Assembly (NCBI GenBank): GCA_001917665.1
Contig: MNEL01000016.1
Span: forward strand, 1 to 64,000
Source: Gemmatimonadetes bacterium 13_1_40CM_69_22
GTDB taxonomy: Bacteria; Gemmatimonadota; Gemmatimonadetes; Gemmatimonadales; GWC2-71-9
DNA length: 64,000 bases
Reading direction: 5' to 3'
The position numbers and the translations under genes are program-made. Each line of letters begins with the position of its first letter. Position 1 is the stretch's first letter. Under the pieces are notes generated by a model. That model was given only the letters and a program-made list of their open reading frames with translations. It was not told the DNA's origin and searched no databases. This document shows, piece after piece, positions 48,302 to 57,911 of the stretch.

Positions 48302-49009
48302 TCACAGGTTCCGCAGTATCTTTTCTGGCGTGCTCACGTGCGGGAACAACACCCGATCGCTCAGCCGGTTGAAGGCGACCCGGAGCGTGGGGAACCGCTG
48401 CGCCGCCGTGCGGTAGATTCCGGCCACGCCGAAGCGCTCCGCCAGGCGGTGCTCGGCGGCGAGCCGGTAGCCCTGGCGGCCGAGCTCGTCGTAGTACGGC
48501 AAGTCCGGTCCTCCTTGGCGATTGCGCCGGGCCTCGACGTAGTCGGGGAACAGGCCCGCGAGCCAGAGGCTGTAGTTTCCGAGATGCACACGCAGCAGGA
48601 ATCCGCGCTCCCCGGTGTCCTCCACCCCGGTCAACTCGCCGATCATGTCGACCAGGTAGCCGTAGGTCTGGTCGTCGGCGCGCCGGATGCGGGTGTGGCG
48701 GTCGTGGTCGCCGAACTCGAGGATCAGGGCAGCGAGGTAGTCGGCGAGCTCGCTGTCGTCCACGCCCGCGGCGAGCAGCGTGTGCCGCACGGCCACGTAG
48801 GTGAACAGGGCCGGCGACGGGACCACGAGGGTGCGCAGTGCGAGCAGCGCCTCGAGCAGACCCCGCTCGTCGAGCAGCCGGTCAGGGCCCTGCTCGAGCA
48901 GCAGGCGTTCGTAGCGCGCGCGACGCGTCGCGTCGCCCCGAGCCAGGGCGAGTGCGACGAGCCGGAAGTCCGCCGCCCGCAGGCGACCGCGGACGTTCGC
49001 CAGGATCAT
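48302..49009 (-). CDS. Conserved hypothetical protein
   Basis: Start MILANVRGRLRAADFRLVALALARGD; no family recognised. Confidence 0.6.
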   Translation of the reverse strand: MILANVRGRLRAADFRLVALALARGDATRRARYERLLLEQGPDRLLDERGLLEALLALRTLVVPSPALFTYVAVRHTLLAAGVDDSELADYLAALILEFGDHDRHTRIRRADDQTYGYLVDMIGELTGVEDTGERGFLLRVHLGNYSLWLAGLFPDYVEARRNRQGGPDLPYYDELGRQGYRLAAEHRLAERFGVAGIYRTAAQRFPTLRVAFNRLSDRVLFPHVSTPEKILRNL

Positions 49010-50957
49010 GCCCAAACCTCCCTCTAGTTCTGCTACCCCGCGCCCGGTCGAGTTGCTGGCGCGGCTGACGACGCTCTCCCAGGAGCTCGCCGGCGCCTTC
49101 CGGCCGGCGACCGTCGTGGAGGTCGTCGCGCGGACGTTGGACGAGCTTCTCAAACCGGACCGGCTGTCCCTCGTCCTCCTAGACGCTCAGACGAACCAAC
49201 TCGCCGTCACCCACGACACTAGTGCCGTCCCCGCGCGCACGGACGACTCGCTGCTGCAGCTCGCGCTCCGGCGCGGGCCCCTCGCCTTCGCGCGGAACGT
49301 GAAGGAGGAGGCCCGCCGCCGCGGCGCCGACCTGACCGACGAGCCGCCGGGATCCTGGATCGGCGCGCCGCTGGTCGCCGCCGGCCGCGCCGTGGGCGCG
49401 GTCTCGCTCGCGAGCGACCGCACGGGCGTCCTCGGCAAGCCGGAGCTGACGCTCGTCACGGCGGTGCTCGCCCAGGCCGCCATCGCCCTCGAGAACGCCC
49501 GGCTGGTCGAGCTCCTCTCCTCGGCCAAGCGCGAGTGGGAGAAGACCGTGGACGCGATCACCCAGGCCATCTGCATTATCGATGCCCACGGGATGGTGCG
49601 GCGCGCCAATCGGGTCTTTGCCGAGCTCATCCAAGTGCCCGTCACGGCGATCCCGGGGCGCCCCTGGCTCGGGCTGCTGCCACCCGCCTGGTCGGACCCG
49701 GTGGCCCGCGCCCTCGCCGAGCCGGCCGCGACCCAGGCCGAGATCCGTGCCGGCGAGCGGACCCTGTCCTTCACCGCGATTCCCATGGCCGAGCCGGGCT
49801 CCGCCGTCCTCGTGATCGAGGACCAGACGGAGCGACGCCGGCTGCAGGAGCAGCTGATACAGTCTGAGAAAATGTCCGCGATCGGTCAATTGATCGCGGG
49901 CGTGGCCCACGACCTGAACAATCCCTTGGCCTCCGTGGTGGGGTTCTCGGACTTCCTCGCCGAGGTCGGGGACATCCCGCCCCAGTTTGTCGAGCCGCTG
50001 CAAGTGATCCGCCAGGAGGCCGAGCGGGCAGCCACGATCGTCAAGAACCTGCTGTCGTTCGCCCGCAGTCAGGAGGGCGAACGCAAGCTGCAGCCGATCG
50101 GGCCGATCATCGAGTCGACGCTGGCGCTGCTCCGCAACCAGCTGATGGCGAACAAGGTCGAGGCCACGCTCGAGGTGGACCGTGGGCTCCCCGACGTCGA
50201 GGTGAACGGCAATCAGATCAAGCAGGTGTTCGTGAACCTCATCAACAACGCGAACCAGGCGATCGCGAGCGACGCCCCGAGCGGCCGGATCTGGGTCGCC
50301 GCGAAGCGGCAGCGCGAGGGAGTCGCCGTGAGCATCACGGACTCAGGGCCGGGGATGACGGAGGAGATCGCCGGGCACGTGTTCGAGCCGTTCTTCACGA
50401 CCAAGGGCGAGGGGGAGGGCACAGGCCTGGGACTGTCGATCTGCCAGGGGATCGTGAAGGAGCACGGCGGGCGGATTACGCTCGACACCAAGCCAGGCGG
50501 GGGCGCCACGTTCACGGTCGAGCTCCCCGGCGGAGCGCGGGCGCCGCTCGTCGAGGCCGCCCCGGCGCCGGTCGCCGCTGGGAAGCGGCTGCGCATCCTG
50601 GTGGTGGACGACGAGCCGCACATCCTCTACTACATGCGCGCCACGCTCGAGAGCTGGGGGCATTCGGTGGAAGTGGCGAGCGACGGCGCATACGCACTGG
50701 AGCGCGCCATCGCGGGCGATTTCGATGTCATCATCTGCGATCTCCGCATGCCGCACCTCTCGGGGCGCGAGATGTACCAGAAGCTCGCCCGCCAGGACCC
50801 GCGCGCGGCCGAGCGCATCATCTTCGCCACGGGCGACACGGTGCGGGGCGATACGCTGCAGTTCCTCGAAACCCTCGGCCGCCCCTATCTCCACAAGCCA
50901 TTCACGCTCGCCGAGCTGCGCGCCGCCCTCGGCCACGCCGCCAACCAGCCCGCCTGA
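49008..50957 (+). CDS. Hybrid sensor histidine kinase (GAF-PAS-HisKA-HATPase-REC)
   Basis: 'GVAHDLNNPLASVVGF', 'GTGLGLSICQGIVKEHGG', 'ILVVDDEPHIL...DVIICDLRMPHLSG'. Confidence 0.92.
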   Translation: MPKPPSSSATPRPVELLARLTTLSQELAGAFRPATVVEVVARTLDELLKPDRLSLVLLDAQTNQLAVTHDTSAVPARTDDSLLQLALRRGPLAFARNVKEEARRRGADLTDEPPGSWIGAPLVAAGRAVGAVSLASDRTGVLGKPELTLVTAVLAQAAIALENARLVELLSSAKREWEKTVDAITQAICIIDAHGMVRRANRVFAELIQVPVTAIPGRPWLGLLPPAWSDPVARALAEPAATQAEIRAGERTLSFTAIPMAEPGSAVLVIEDQTERRRLQEQLIQSEKMSAIGQLIAGVAHDLNNPLASVVGFSDFLAEVGDIPPQFVEPLQVIRQEAERAATIVKNLLSFARSQEGERKLQPIGPIIESTLALLRNQLMANKVEATLEVDRGLPDVEVNGNQIKQVFVNLINNANQAIASDAPSGRIWVAAKRQREGVAVSITDSGPGMTEEIAGHVFEPFFTTKGEGEGTGLGLSICQGIVKEHGGRITLDTKPGGGATFTVELPGGARAPLVEAAPAPVAAGKRLRILVVDDEPHILYYMRATLESWGHSVEVASDGAYALERAIAGDFDVIICDLRMPHLSGREMYQKLARQDPRAAERIIFATGDTVRGDTLQFLETLGRPYLHKPFTLAELRAALGHAANQPA

Positions 50958-50959
50958 GC

Positions 50960-52015
50960 ATGCTGCGCGTCCTCCACGTCGATTCGGGACGCGTGTACCG
51001 GGGAGGGCAGAATCAGGTCCGGCTGCTGACGCGCGAGCTGGCGCGGGAGCCCGACGTGGAGCAGCGCCTGGTAACGCGCCGGGGCAGCGCGCTGGCGCGG
51101 CGCGTCGCGGCGGACGGGGTCCCAGTGCACGAGGTCCCATGGACCATCGGGCTCGACCCCCGGGCTTGGTGGAGGCTATTCCTCCACGCCAAGGCGTTCC
51201 AGCCGGCCATCATCCACGCGCACGACGGCCACGCGCTCGACATCGCGACGTGGGCCGGGGCTTGGCTCAAGCACGACGCCGCCGCGCCCCGCGTCATCGC
51301 GACCCGCCGGGTGGTATTCGCCGTGCGCTGGGCGAGTGCACTGTTCCGAGCCGATTACATCGTGGCGATCTCGGAGGCCGTGAAGGCCGCTCTCGTCGCC
51401 ACCGGGGTGCCGCCGGCCGAGATCGGCGTCGTTCGCTCGGGGATCGACCCCGACGAGGTGCGCGCGGCGGCCGCGGTCCCGTTCGACGTCCGCACACGCC
51501 TCGGCCTTCCCCCGGGCACGCCGATCGCGGTCAACGTCGCTGCGCTGGAGCCGGCGAAGGACCAGGCGACCCTCGTCCGGGCGGCACAGACCGCGCGTGC
51601 GCTCCGGCCGGACCTGCACTGGGTGATCGCCGGCACGGGTGACGAGCGGCGGCGGCTCACGACACAGATCGGCGCGCTCGGCCTTGCCGACCGCGTGCAC
51701 CTGCTGGACCACGTCGCGCAGGTGGACGCCTTGATACACGACAGCGACGTGCTGGTCATGCCTTCTCGCGCAGAGGGGCTTGGGAGCGTCGTGCTCCACG
51801 CCCTGGCGCTCGGCAAGCCCGTCGTGGCGACCGACGCCGGGGGCCTCCCCGAAATCGTGCCCCCCGAAGGGCTCGTTCCGGTCGGCGATGCCGGGGCACT
51901 CGCCCGAAAGGTCGTTCGAGCCCTGGATCACCCTTCCCCCTTCCCCTTCCCCCCGCAATGCACCGCCCGTGCCATGGCCCACGGCGTCTTGGCCGTGTAT
52001 CGCTCGCTCGTCTAG
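50960..52015 (+). CDS. Glycosyltransferase family 4
   Basis: 'VLHVDSGRVYRGGQNQVRLLTREL', 'VMPSRAEGLGSVVLHALALGKPVVATDAGGLPEIV'. Confidence 0.88.
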   Translation: MLRVLHVDSGRVYRGGQNQVRLLTRELAREPDVEQRLVTRRGSALARRVAADGVPVHEVPWTIGLDPRAWWRLFLHAKAFQPAIIHAHDGHALDIATWAGAWLKHDAAAPRVIATRRVVFAVRWASALFRADYIVAISEAVKAALVATGVPPAEIGVVRSGIDPDEVRAAAAVPFDVRTRLGLPPGTPIAVNVAALEPAKDQATLVRAAQTARALRPDLHWVIAGTGDERRRLTTQIGALGLADRVHLLDHVAQVDALIHDSDVLVMPSRAEGLGSVVLHALALGKPVVATDAGGLPEIVPPEGLVPVGDAGALARKVVRALDHPSPFPFPPQCTARAMAHGVLAVYRSLV

Positions 52016-52026
52016 ATTGCAGGGCC

Positions 52027-53544
52027 ATGATCTACGTCTGCGTCCCGGCCCACAACGAGGCCCGCACGGTCGGGCTCGTGTTGTGGAAGGTGCGGCAGGT
52101 CTTCACGGCCTTCCCGCGCGAGTATCAGCTGCTCGTGGCCGACGATGGGTCGAGCGACGGCACGGGCGTGGTGCTGGCGTCCTACGCGAAGGTGCTGCCC
52201 CTCACCGTCGTGACGCACCGGGAGCGGCAGGGGTACGCAAAGAGCTTGGAGGAGCTGCTGCGTCTCGCGCTGCAGCGCACTGATCGCCCCAAGCGCGACT
52301 GCGCCATCACGCTGCACGCCGATTTCGTGCACTCGCCCGAGAGCATGGAAGAGATGGTGAAGCGGATCGAGTCGGGAGCGGACCTGATCGTGGCGGAGCA
52401 GCGGGACGAGCGCGGTCGGTCGCCGCGGGCCGTGCGGCTCGCGCGCCACTGGACGCCGCGGCTGCTCCCAGTGCCGGGCGTCAAGGACACCGTGTCGGGC
52501 TTCTGCGCGCTGCGGCTCATCGTGCTGCGTCAGGCGCTGGGGGTGGGCGGCGGGCGCGACGCGACGCCCCTGCTCTCGACCGACGGCTGGTGCGCCAGCG
52601 CCGAGCTGCTCGCCCGGCTCGCCCCGCACGCCCGCCGTGTGGACGCGATTCCGGCGGCGGCGCGCTACGATCTCGTGCAGCGCCCCTCACGGGTGAAGCC
52701 GTGGCGGCAACTGCTCGAGGCGTGGCGGGCGCGGGGCGTCATTCGCGCCGCCCGCACGTCGGTCGCCGCACTGCTCGTCTTTGCCGGCGGGCTCGGCGCC
52801 CAGTCCGACAGCGCCCGGGCGGACTCGGGCCGGCGCGACGCCGTGTTCCCGATCGGCGCCGTCGCCCCCGCGGTGACGTTCCCCGTCGGTGAGCGCCTGG
52901 TCTATCAGGCGAAGTTCGGCTTGTTCAACGTCGGTACCGCCACCATGGAGGTGGCCGGGATCGACAGCGTCCGGGGCGCCGAAGCCGTGCACCTGGTGTT
53001 CCGCATCAGCGGCGGAGCGCTCTGGTATCACATCGAGCAGAAGCTCGAGTCCTGGGTGGGCCGAAGCGACTTTCGGTCCCGCCGTTTCTGGAACCAGACG
53101 GAGGAGAAAGGAAAGGCGTGGGAGCGGAAGTTTGACATCTACCCGGACTCCGGGTTCTACCGCGAGGCCGGCCGCGACACCACGCTCCCCACCGTGCCCG
53201 AGCCACTCGACGACGCGGCGTTCCTCTACTGGATCCGCACCGTTCCGCTCGAGATCGGCAAGCGCTACGCGTACGACCGTTACTTCCGCCCGGAGCGCAA
53301 CCCCGTGATCGTCGAGGTGCTGGGGCGCGAGCGGGTGAGCGTCGCGGGCAAGAAATGGCACGCCATCGTCATCCGCCCGCGCATCCCCAACGGCGGCGGC
53401 ATCTTCGCGGAGCGGGCGGACGCACGCATGTGGCTGTCCGACGACGACCGCCACATGATGCTCGCGCTGCAGTCGAATTTCTCCTTCGGCCAGGTCACGA
53501 TGAAGCTCAAGGAGTACTCCGACCCTCCCCCGGGACACCCATGA
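52027..53544 (+). CDS. Glycosyltransferase family 2 fused to DUF3108-like domain
   Basis: N-terminal 'CVPAHNEARTVGLVLWKV...VADDGSSDGT'; internal hydrophobic/signal-like segment; C-terminal 'PVGERLVYQAKFGLFNVGTATMEVAGI'. Confidence 0.75.
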   Translation: MIYVCVPAHNEARTVGLVLWKVRQVFTAFPREYQLLVADDGSSDGTGVVLASYAKVLPLTVVTHRERQGYAKSLEELLRLALQRTDRPKRDCAITLHADFVHSPESMEEMVKRIESGADLIVAEQRDERGRSPRAVRLARHWTPRLLPVPGVKDTVSGFCALRLIVLRQALGVGGGRDATPLLSTDGWCASAELLARLAPHARRVDAIPAAARYDLVQRPSRVKPWRQLLEAWRARGVIRAARTSVAALLVFAGGLGAQSDSARADSGRRDAVFPIGAVAPAVTFPVGERLVYQAKFGLFNVGTATMEVAGIDSVRGAEAVHLVFRISGGALWYHIEQKLESWVGRSDFRSRRFWNQTEEKGKAWERKFDIYPDSGFYREAGRDTTLPTVPEPLDDAAFLYWIRTVPLEIGKRYAYDRYFRPERNPVIVEVLGRERVSVAGKKWHAIVIRPRIPNGGGIFAERADARMWLSDDDRHMMLALQSNFSFGQVTMKLKEYSDPPPGHP

Positions 53545-54515
53545 CCGAGTACCGTGAGGCGGATTTCTCGCGCCTCAAGACCGTCTCCATCGCCCAGCGC
53601 CCCAACAAAGTCGACCCATCCCTCCTCGGCCATCCGCCCGGCCGCGACCGGAGCTTCGCCGCCTTTTGGCGCTCGCTCCCCGACATCCTCGCCGCGAAAG
53701 ATCTGCGCTACGTCGCCGACCAAATCGCGCGCGCGGCGGGGCACCGGGCGGTCGTCGTGCTGCTTGGGGGGCACGTCATCAAAGTCGGCCTCGGCCCGCT
53801 GCTGCGGGAGCTACTGCGGCGCGGCGTGATCACGCATCTCGCGATGAACGGCAGCGCTGCGATCCACGACTTTGAGCTCGCCGCTTTCGGCGGCACGAGC
53901 GAGGACGTCGCCCGTGGCCTGGCGGACGGCTCGTTCGGCATGGCGGAGGAGACCGGGCACGAGATGAATGCCGCCGTCGCCGAGGGGGCGCGGGCCGGGC
54001 GCGGCATGGGGGAGGCCCTGGCGGAGTACCTGAAGGGCCGGGCGAACCTCGCCGCCCCCGACGTCTCCGTGCTGCTCGCCGCCGCGACCGCCGGGATCCC
54101 CGTGACCGTTCACGCCACCGTGGGAGCGGACATCACGCACCAACACCCCACGGCCGACGGGGCTGCGCTGGGCGCGACGAGTCACCGCGATCTCAAGCGC
54201 CTCGCGGCTGCCCTACCAGCGCTCGATGACGGTGGAGTCGTGCTCAACCTGGGAAGCGCGGTCGTGATGCCGGAGGTGTTTCTCAAGGCCCTGACGGTCG
54301 CGCGCAATCTGAATGGGGGAAAGCCGACGGGGTTCACGGCCTGCGATTGCGACATGCAGCGGCACTATCGGCCGCGGGTGAACGTCGTCGAGCGTCCGAC
54401 GCTCGCGGGGGGCCGCGGCATCCAACTCACCGGCCACCACGAGATCCTCATCCCCCTGTTGTGCTGGGCGGTACTGGAACGGCTCGATGCGCGCGAGCGA
54501 CCGCCGGCGGACTAG
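53541..54515 (+). CDS. Deoxyhypusine synthase-like family protein
   Basis: 'VVVLLGGHVIKVGLGPLLRELLRRGVITHLAMNGSAAIHDFELA', 'HPTADGAALGATSHRDLK'. Confidence 0.5.
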   Translation: MTEYREADFSRLKTVSIAQRPNKVDPSLLGHPPGRDRSFAAFWRSLPDILAAKDLRYVADQIARAAGHRAVVVLLGGHVIKVGLGPLLRELLRRGVITHLAMNGSAAIHDFELAAFGGTSEDVARGLADGSFGMAEETGHEMNAAVAEGARAGRGMGEALAEYLKGRANLAAPDVSVLLAAATAGIPVTVHATVGADITHQHPTADGAALGATSHRDLKRLAAALPALDDGGVVLNLGSAVVMPEVFLKALTVARNLNGGKPTGFTACDCDMQRHYRPRVNVVERPTLAGGRGIQLTGHHEILIPLLCWAVLERLDARERPPAD

Positions 54516-54730
54516 GCGTCCGCCGGGCGGCCCTTGATCATGTCGCGGATCTTGTCCGCCGTGCTGGGGCTCACGAGCCGCAGCACGAAATAGAGAATGA
54601 AGCCAATGGCGGCGAGCTTCAGGATCCACAAGGCGAGGCCGAAGAGGCCGCCGAGCAGACCGAAGAAGATGTTGAGCGCCACGAACGCCAGTGCGGCGAA
54701 GATGGCGAAGCCGAGTATACTCCTGAACAT
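54512..54730 (-). CDS. Small membrane protein
   Basis: 72 aa, two hydrophobic stretches. Confidence 0.5.
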   Translation of the reverse strand: MFRSILGFAIFAALAFVALNIFFGLLGGLFGLALWILKLAAIGFILYFVLRLVSPSTADKIRDMIKGRPADA

Positions 54731-54808
54731 GGCCGGTTTCCTCCGTGATGCCCGACGCTCGGGCCGTACGTCGGAATGTAGCAGCGGGTTTCAGGGGAGC
54801 GCCAGCGC

Positions 54809-55921
54809 GTGAAGGCCGTCGACGTCGCGGTCATCGGGGGGGGGGCGGTGGGGGCGGCGTGTGCCAGAGCCGCGGCGGCCCGTGGCCTGCAAGTCGCCAT
54901 CTTCGAGCCCGGGCCCGACCCGGCCGCAGCCTCCCCGGCGTCCGCGGGGATGCTGGCCGCACAGATCGAGCCGACCGACGACGCGCTCGTCGGCCTCTCG
55001 GTGCGGGCGCGCGACCTGTACGAGCCGCTCGCTCCCGCGCTGGGGGAAACGACGGGCATCGACATCGGCTTCTGGCGGGCGGGCATCGCGGCGGTCGCAT
55101 TCGACGACGCCGCGGCCGATCGACTCAAGGAGGACGTGGCCCGCCAGCGCCAGGCGGGGTTGCGCTGCGATTGGCTGGACGGCGACGAGGTGCGCGAACG
55201 CTGGCCGGGAGCGGCCCCGGACTGCCGCGGCGCCCTGTTCGCGCCCGAGGACGGGGCGGTCGATCCGCAGGCGCTGACCCGCGCCTGCCTCGCGGACGCC
55301 CGCCGGTTGGGCGCGGCGCTGCACGCGGAACAGGTCACCATGGTCGAAACGGCGACCGGCCGGACACGGGGCGTGACGACGCGAGCCGGAACGACGGCCG
55401 CGGACCACGTCGTCCTCGCGGCCGGCGTGTGGGCACCGCAGATCGCCGGACTGCCGCGGCCGCTCCCGGTAGAGCCGGTGCGCGGGCAGATGGCCGCGGC
55501 CGCCTGGCCCGCCGGTACCCCGGCGGCGATCCTCTATCACGATCGCGGCTACGTGCTCGCCCGCGGCGCTGACGCCTTGCTCGGCACCACGATGGAGCAC
55601 GCCGGCTTCGACTGCCGCGTCACCAACGAGGGCCTGGCCCAAATCTTCCGGGGAGCCGTCCGCCTCCTGCCAGCGTTACTCAATCACGCCGTGCAGCGCA
55701 CGTGGGCGGGCCTCCGCCCGGTGACCGCCGACGGCCGTCCCATCGTCGGCCCCGATCCGGAGGTGGAGCGACTGTGGTACGCCGCCGGGCACGGGCGGAA
55801 CGGCATCCTGCTGGCCGCTCTCACCGGCGAGATCATCGCGGACCTCGTCACGAAAGGCGAGACCGACGTGGACATCAGCGCGTTGCGCGTTGACCGGCTC
55901 AAGCCCCAAGCCGCACGGTGA
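54809..55921 (+). CDS. thiO: Glycine oxidase ThiO-like FAD-dependent oxidoreductase
   Basis: '[29 protein letters not shown]', 'WAGLRPVTADGRPIVGPDPEVERLWYAAGHGRNGILLA'. Confidence 0.82.
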   Translation: MKAVDVAVIGGGAVGAACARAAAARGLQVAIFEPGPDPAAASPASAGMLAAQIEPTDDALVGLSVRARDLYEPLAPALGETTGIDIGFWRAGIAAVAFDDAAADRLKEDVARQRQAGLRCDWLDGDEVRERWPGAAPDCRGALFAPEDGAVDPQALTRACLADARRLGAALHAEQVTMVETATGRTRGVTTRAGTTAADHVVLAAGVWAPQIAGLPRPLPVEPVRGQMAAAAWPAGTPAAILYHDRGYVLARGADALLGTTMEHAGFDCRVTNEGLAQIFRGAVRLLPALLNHAVQRTWAGLRPVTADGRPIVGPDPEVERLWYAAGHGRNGILLAALTGEIIADLVTKGETDVDISALRVDRLKPQAAR

Positions 55922-55954
55922 CGCTTACCGCCTACGGCGTGCGAGTTGCGACCG

Positions 55955-56962
55955 ATGTATAGGACGTGCGCGTTCTGCAACGGCAAGCTCGACGGTGACG
56001 GCGGGCCCTCAGGGCTCGGCGTCGGGAGACGTCTCGCGTTCGACGAGTGGAAGGGCCGGCTCTGGGTCATCTGTCCCAAATGCACGCGCTGGAACCTCGC
56101 GCCGCTGGATGAGCGTCTCGAGCACGTCGAGGCACTTGCCCGCGCCGCGGGGGAGGGGCGCGTCGCAGCTGCGACCGAGCAGGTGGCGCTGATCCGCTGG
56201 CGGGGGTACGACCTGGTCCGGGTCGGCCGGCCGCCGCGGCTCGAGTTCGCGACGTGGCGCTACGGTGAACGGCTCAAGGCACGCCAGCGCGAGCAGCTCA
56301 AGTTCGTGATTCCGCTCACGGTGGCGACGGTGGGGCTCGCGGTGGCGGTGAACGTCGCGGCAGGTGGATCCGTCGGCGTGTTCGTGTGGAACATGCCGAA
56401 CATCGCGCGGGCGATGTACACGGGGATCATCGGTCGCCGGACCGTGGGCCTAGTCGAACCACCGATCTGCGAACGCTGCGGCAGCCTGATGCATCTGCGC
56501 GCCAAGCACATGGCGCATGCCCGGATTGTCCCCGACGGCACAGCCGGCCTGGGGCTGGTCCTGAGCTGCCCCGACTGTCGCTCCGAGGGCGCGCTGCTGG
56601 TCGGGGCGGACGCGCAGGCCGCGTTGCGGCAGGGACTGACGTATCTGGCGCTGGCCCGCCGTGGCCGGGAGCGCGCCGAGGACGCGGCCCGCCTGGTCGA
56701 GGGCGCCGGCGGGCCGGATCGGCTCATCCGCGACGTCGCGCGGCGGGAGCTGACGCTCCGCAGCATCGCCCCGGAGCGGCGGCTCGCTCTCGAGATGGCC
56801 GTGGACGAGCAGGCCGAGGTCGAAGCGTTGGAGCGGCAGTGGAAGGATGCCGAAGAGATCGCCGAGATCGCGGACGGCCTGCTCTCTACCACTGCGGAGC
56901 TGGAAGAGGAGCTGCGTCGTTTGAAGAATCGCAAGCCACTGGGCGATCAACCGTCTAGTTGA
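55955..56962 (+). CDS. Hypothetical protein with two zinc-ribbon-like CxxC pairs and a central hydrophobic region
   Basis: 'CAFCNG...CPKC' and 'CERCGS...CPDC'. Confidence 0.6.
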   Translation: MYRTCAFCNGKLDGDGGPSGLGVGRRLAFDEWKGRLWVICPKCTRWNLAPLDERLEHVEALARAAGEGRVAAATEQVALIRWRGYDLVRVGRPPRLEFATWRYGERLKARQREQLKFVIPLTVATVGLAVAVNVAAGGSVGVFVWNMPNIARAMYTGIIGRRTVGLVEPPICERCGSLMHLRAKHMAHARIVPDGTAGLGLVLSCPDCRSEGALLVGADAQAALRQGLTYLALARRGRERAEDAARLVEGAGGPDRLIRDVARRELTLRSIAPERRLALEMAVDEQAEVEALERQWKDAEEIAEIADGLLSTTAELEEELRRLKNRKPLGDQPSS

Positions 56963-57011
56963 AATTTGGCCTTTTGTCGCCTTCCGCGCTTCACTATCTT
57001 CCCCAAGCCTC

Positions 57012-57899
57012 ATGGCCACCGCGCTCACCCAGATCACGGCTCGTAAACCCGCCTGGCTGAAGGTCCCCGCCCCGGGGGGCCCGAACTATCTCGCTGTGAA
57101 GCACCTGATGCGTGAGCTCGAGCTCCATACCGTGTGCGAGGAGGCGCATTGCCCCAACGTCGGCGAATGTTGGGAGCACAAGGCCGCCACCTTCATGATC
57201 CTGGGCGATGTGTGCACTCGGAACTGCGCGTACTGCGCGGTCCCGCACGGCCCCCCCGCTCCCCTCGACGCAGGCGAGCCGGCCCGTCTCGCCGAGGCGG
57301 TGCGGCAGATGGAGCTGAAGCATGTGGTCATCACGAGCGTGGACCGGGACGATCTGCCGCACGGCGGCGCCGAGGTCTTTGCGGCGTGCATCGCCGCGAT
57401 CCGCCAGCGGACGCCGGACACGTCGGTCGAGGTGCTCATCCCCGACTTCAAGGGCAACGAGCGGGCGCTCCGGATCGTGGTCGACGCGCAGCCCGACATT
57501 CTGAACCACAACCTCGAGACCATCGAGCGACTGTATCGGCTGGCGCGGCCGGGCGGCCGGTATCCGCGAGCCCTCGAACTGCTGCGTCGGGTGAAGCACC
57601 TGGATCCCGACATGCTGACCAAGTCGGGCATCATCTGCGGGCTGGGCGAGGAATGGGACGAGCTGCTCGGCGCGATGCGCGACCTGCGCGCCCAGGGCGT
57701 CGACATCCTCACCCTCGGCCAGTATCTGCGCCCCTCCAGCCAGCACCTCCCGATCGCCCGCTATTACACGCCGCCCGAGTTCGCCGAGCTGCGGCGCCTC
57801 GGCATGCAGCTGGGATATCGCCACGTGGAAGCCGGGCCGCTGGTGCGCTCGAGCTATCATGCATGGGAGCAAGTCGAGCGCGCGAGCGCCGCCTCTTAG
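57012..57899 (+). CDS. lipA: Lipoyl synthase
   Basis: 'EEAHCPNVGECWEHKAATFMILGDVCTRNCAYCAV' double Fe-S cluster motifs. Confidence 0.96.
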   Translation: MATALTQITARKPAWLKVPAPGGPNYLAVKHLMRELELHTVCEEAHCPNVGECWEHKAATFMILGDVCTRNCAYCAVPHGPPAPLDAGEPARLAEAVRQMELKHVVITSVDRDDLPHGGAEVFAACIAAIRQRTPDTSVEVLIPDFKGNERALRIVVDAQPDILNHNLETIERLYRLARPGGRYPRALELLRRVKHLDPDMLTKSGIICGLGEEWDELLGAMRDLRAQGVDILTLGQYLRPSSQHLPIARYYTPPEFAELRRLGMQLGYRHVEAGPLVRSSYHAWEQVERASAAS

Positions 57900-57911
57900 C
57901 CCCGACGCCCC

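Noticed and set aside
51930-51957. C/T-rich tract (CCCTTCCCCCTTCCCCTTCCCCCC) as another heptamer array
   Set aside because: Period alternates between 6 and 8; too irregular to include in the heptamer class with confidence.
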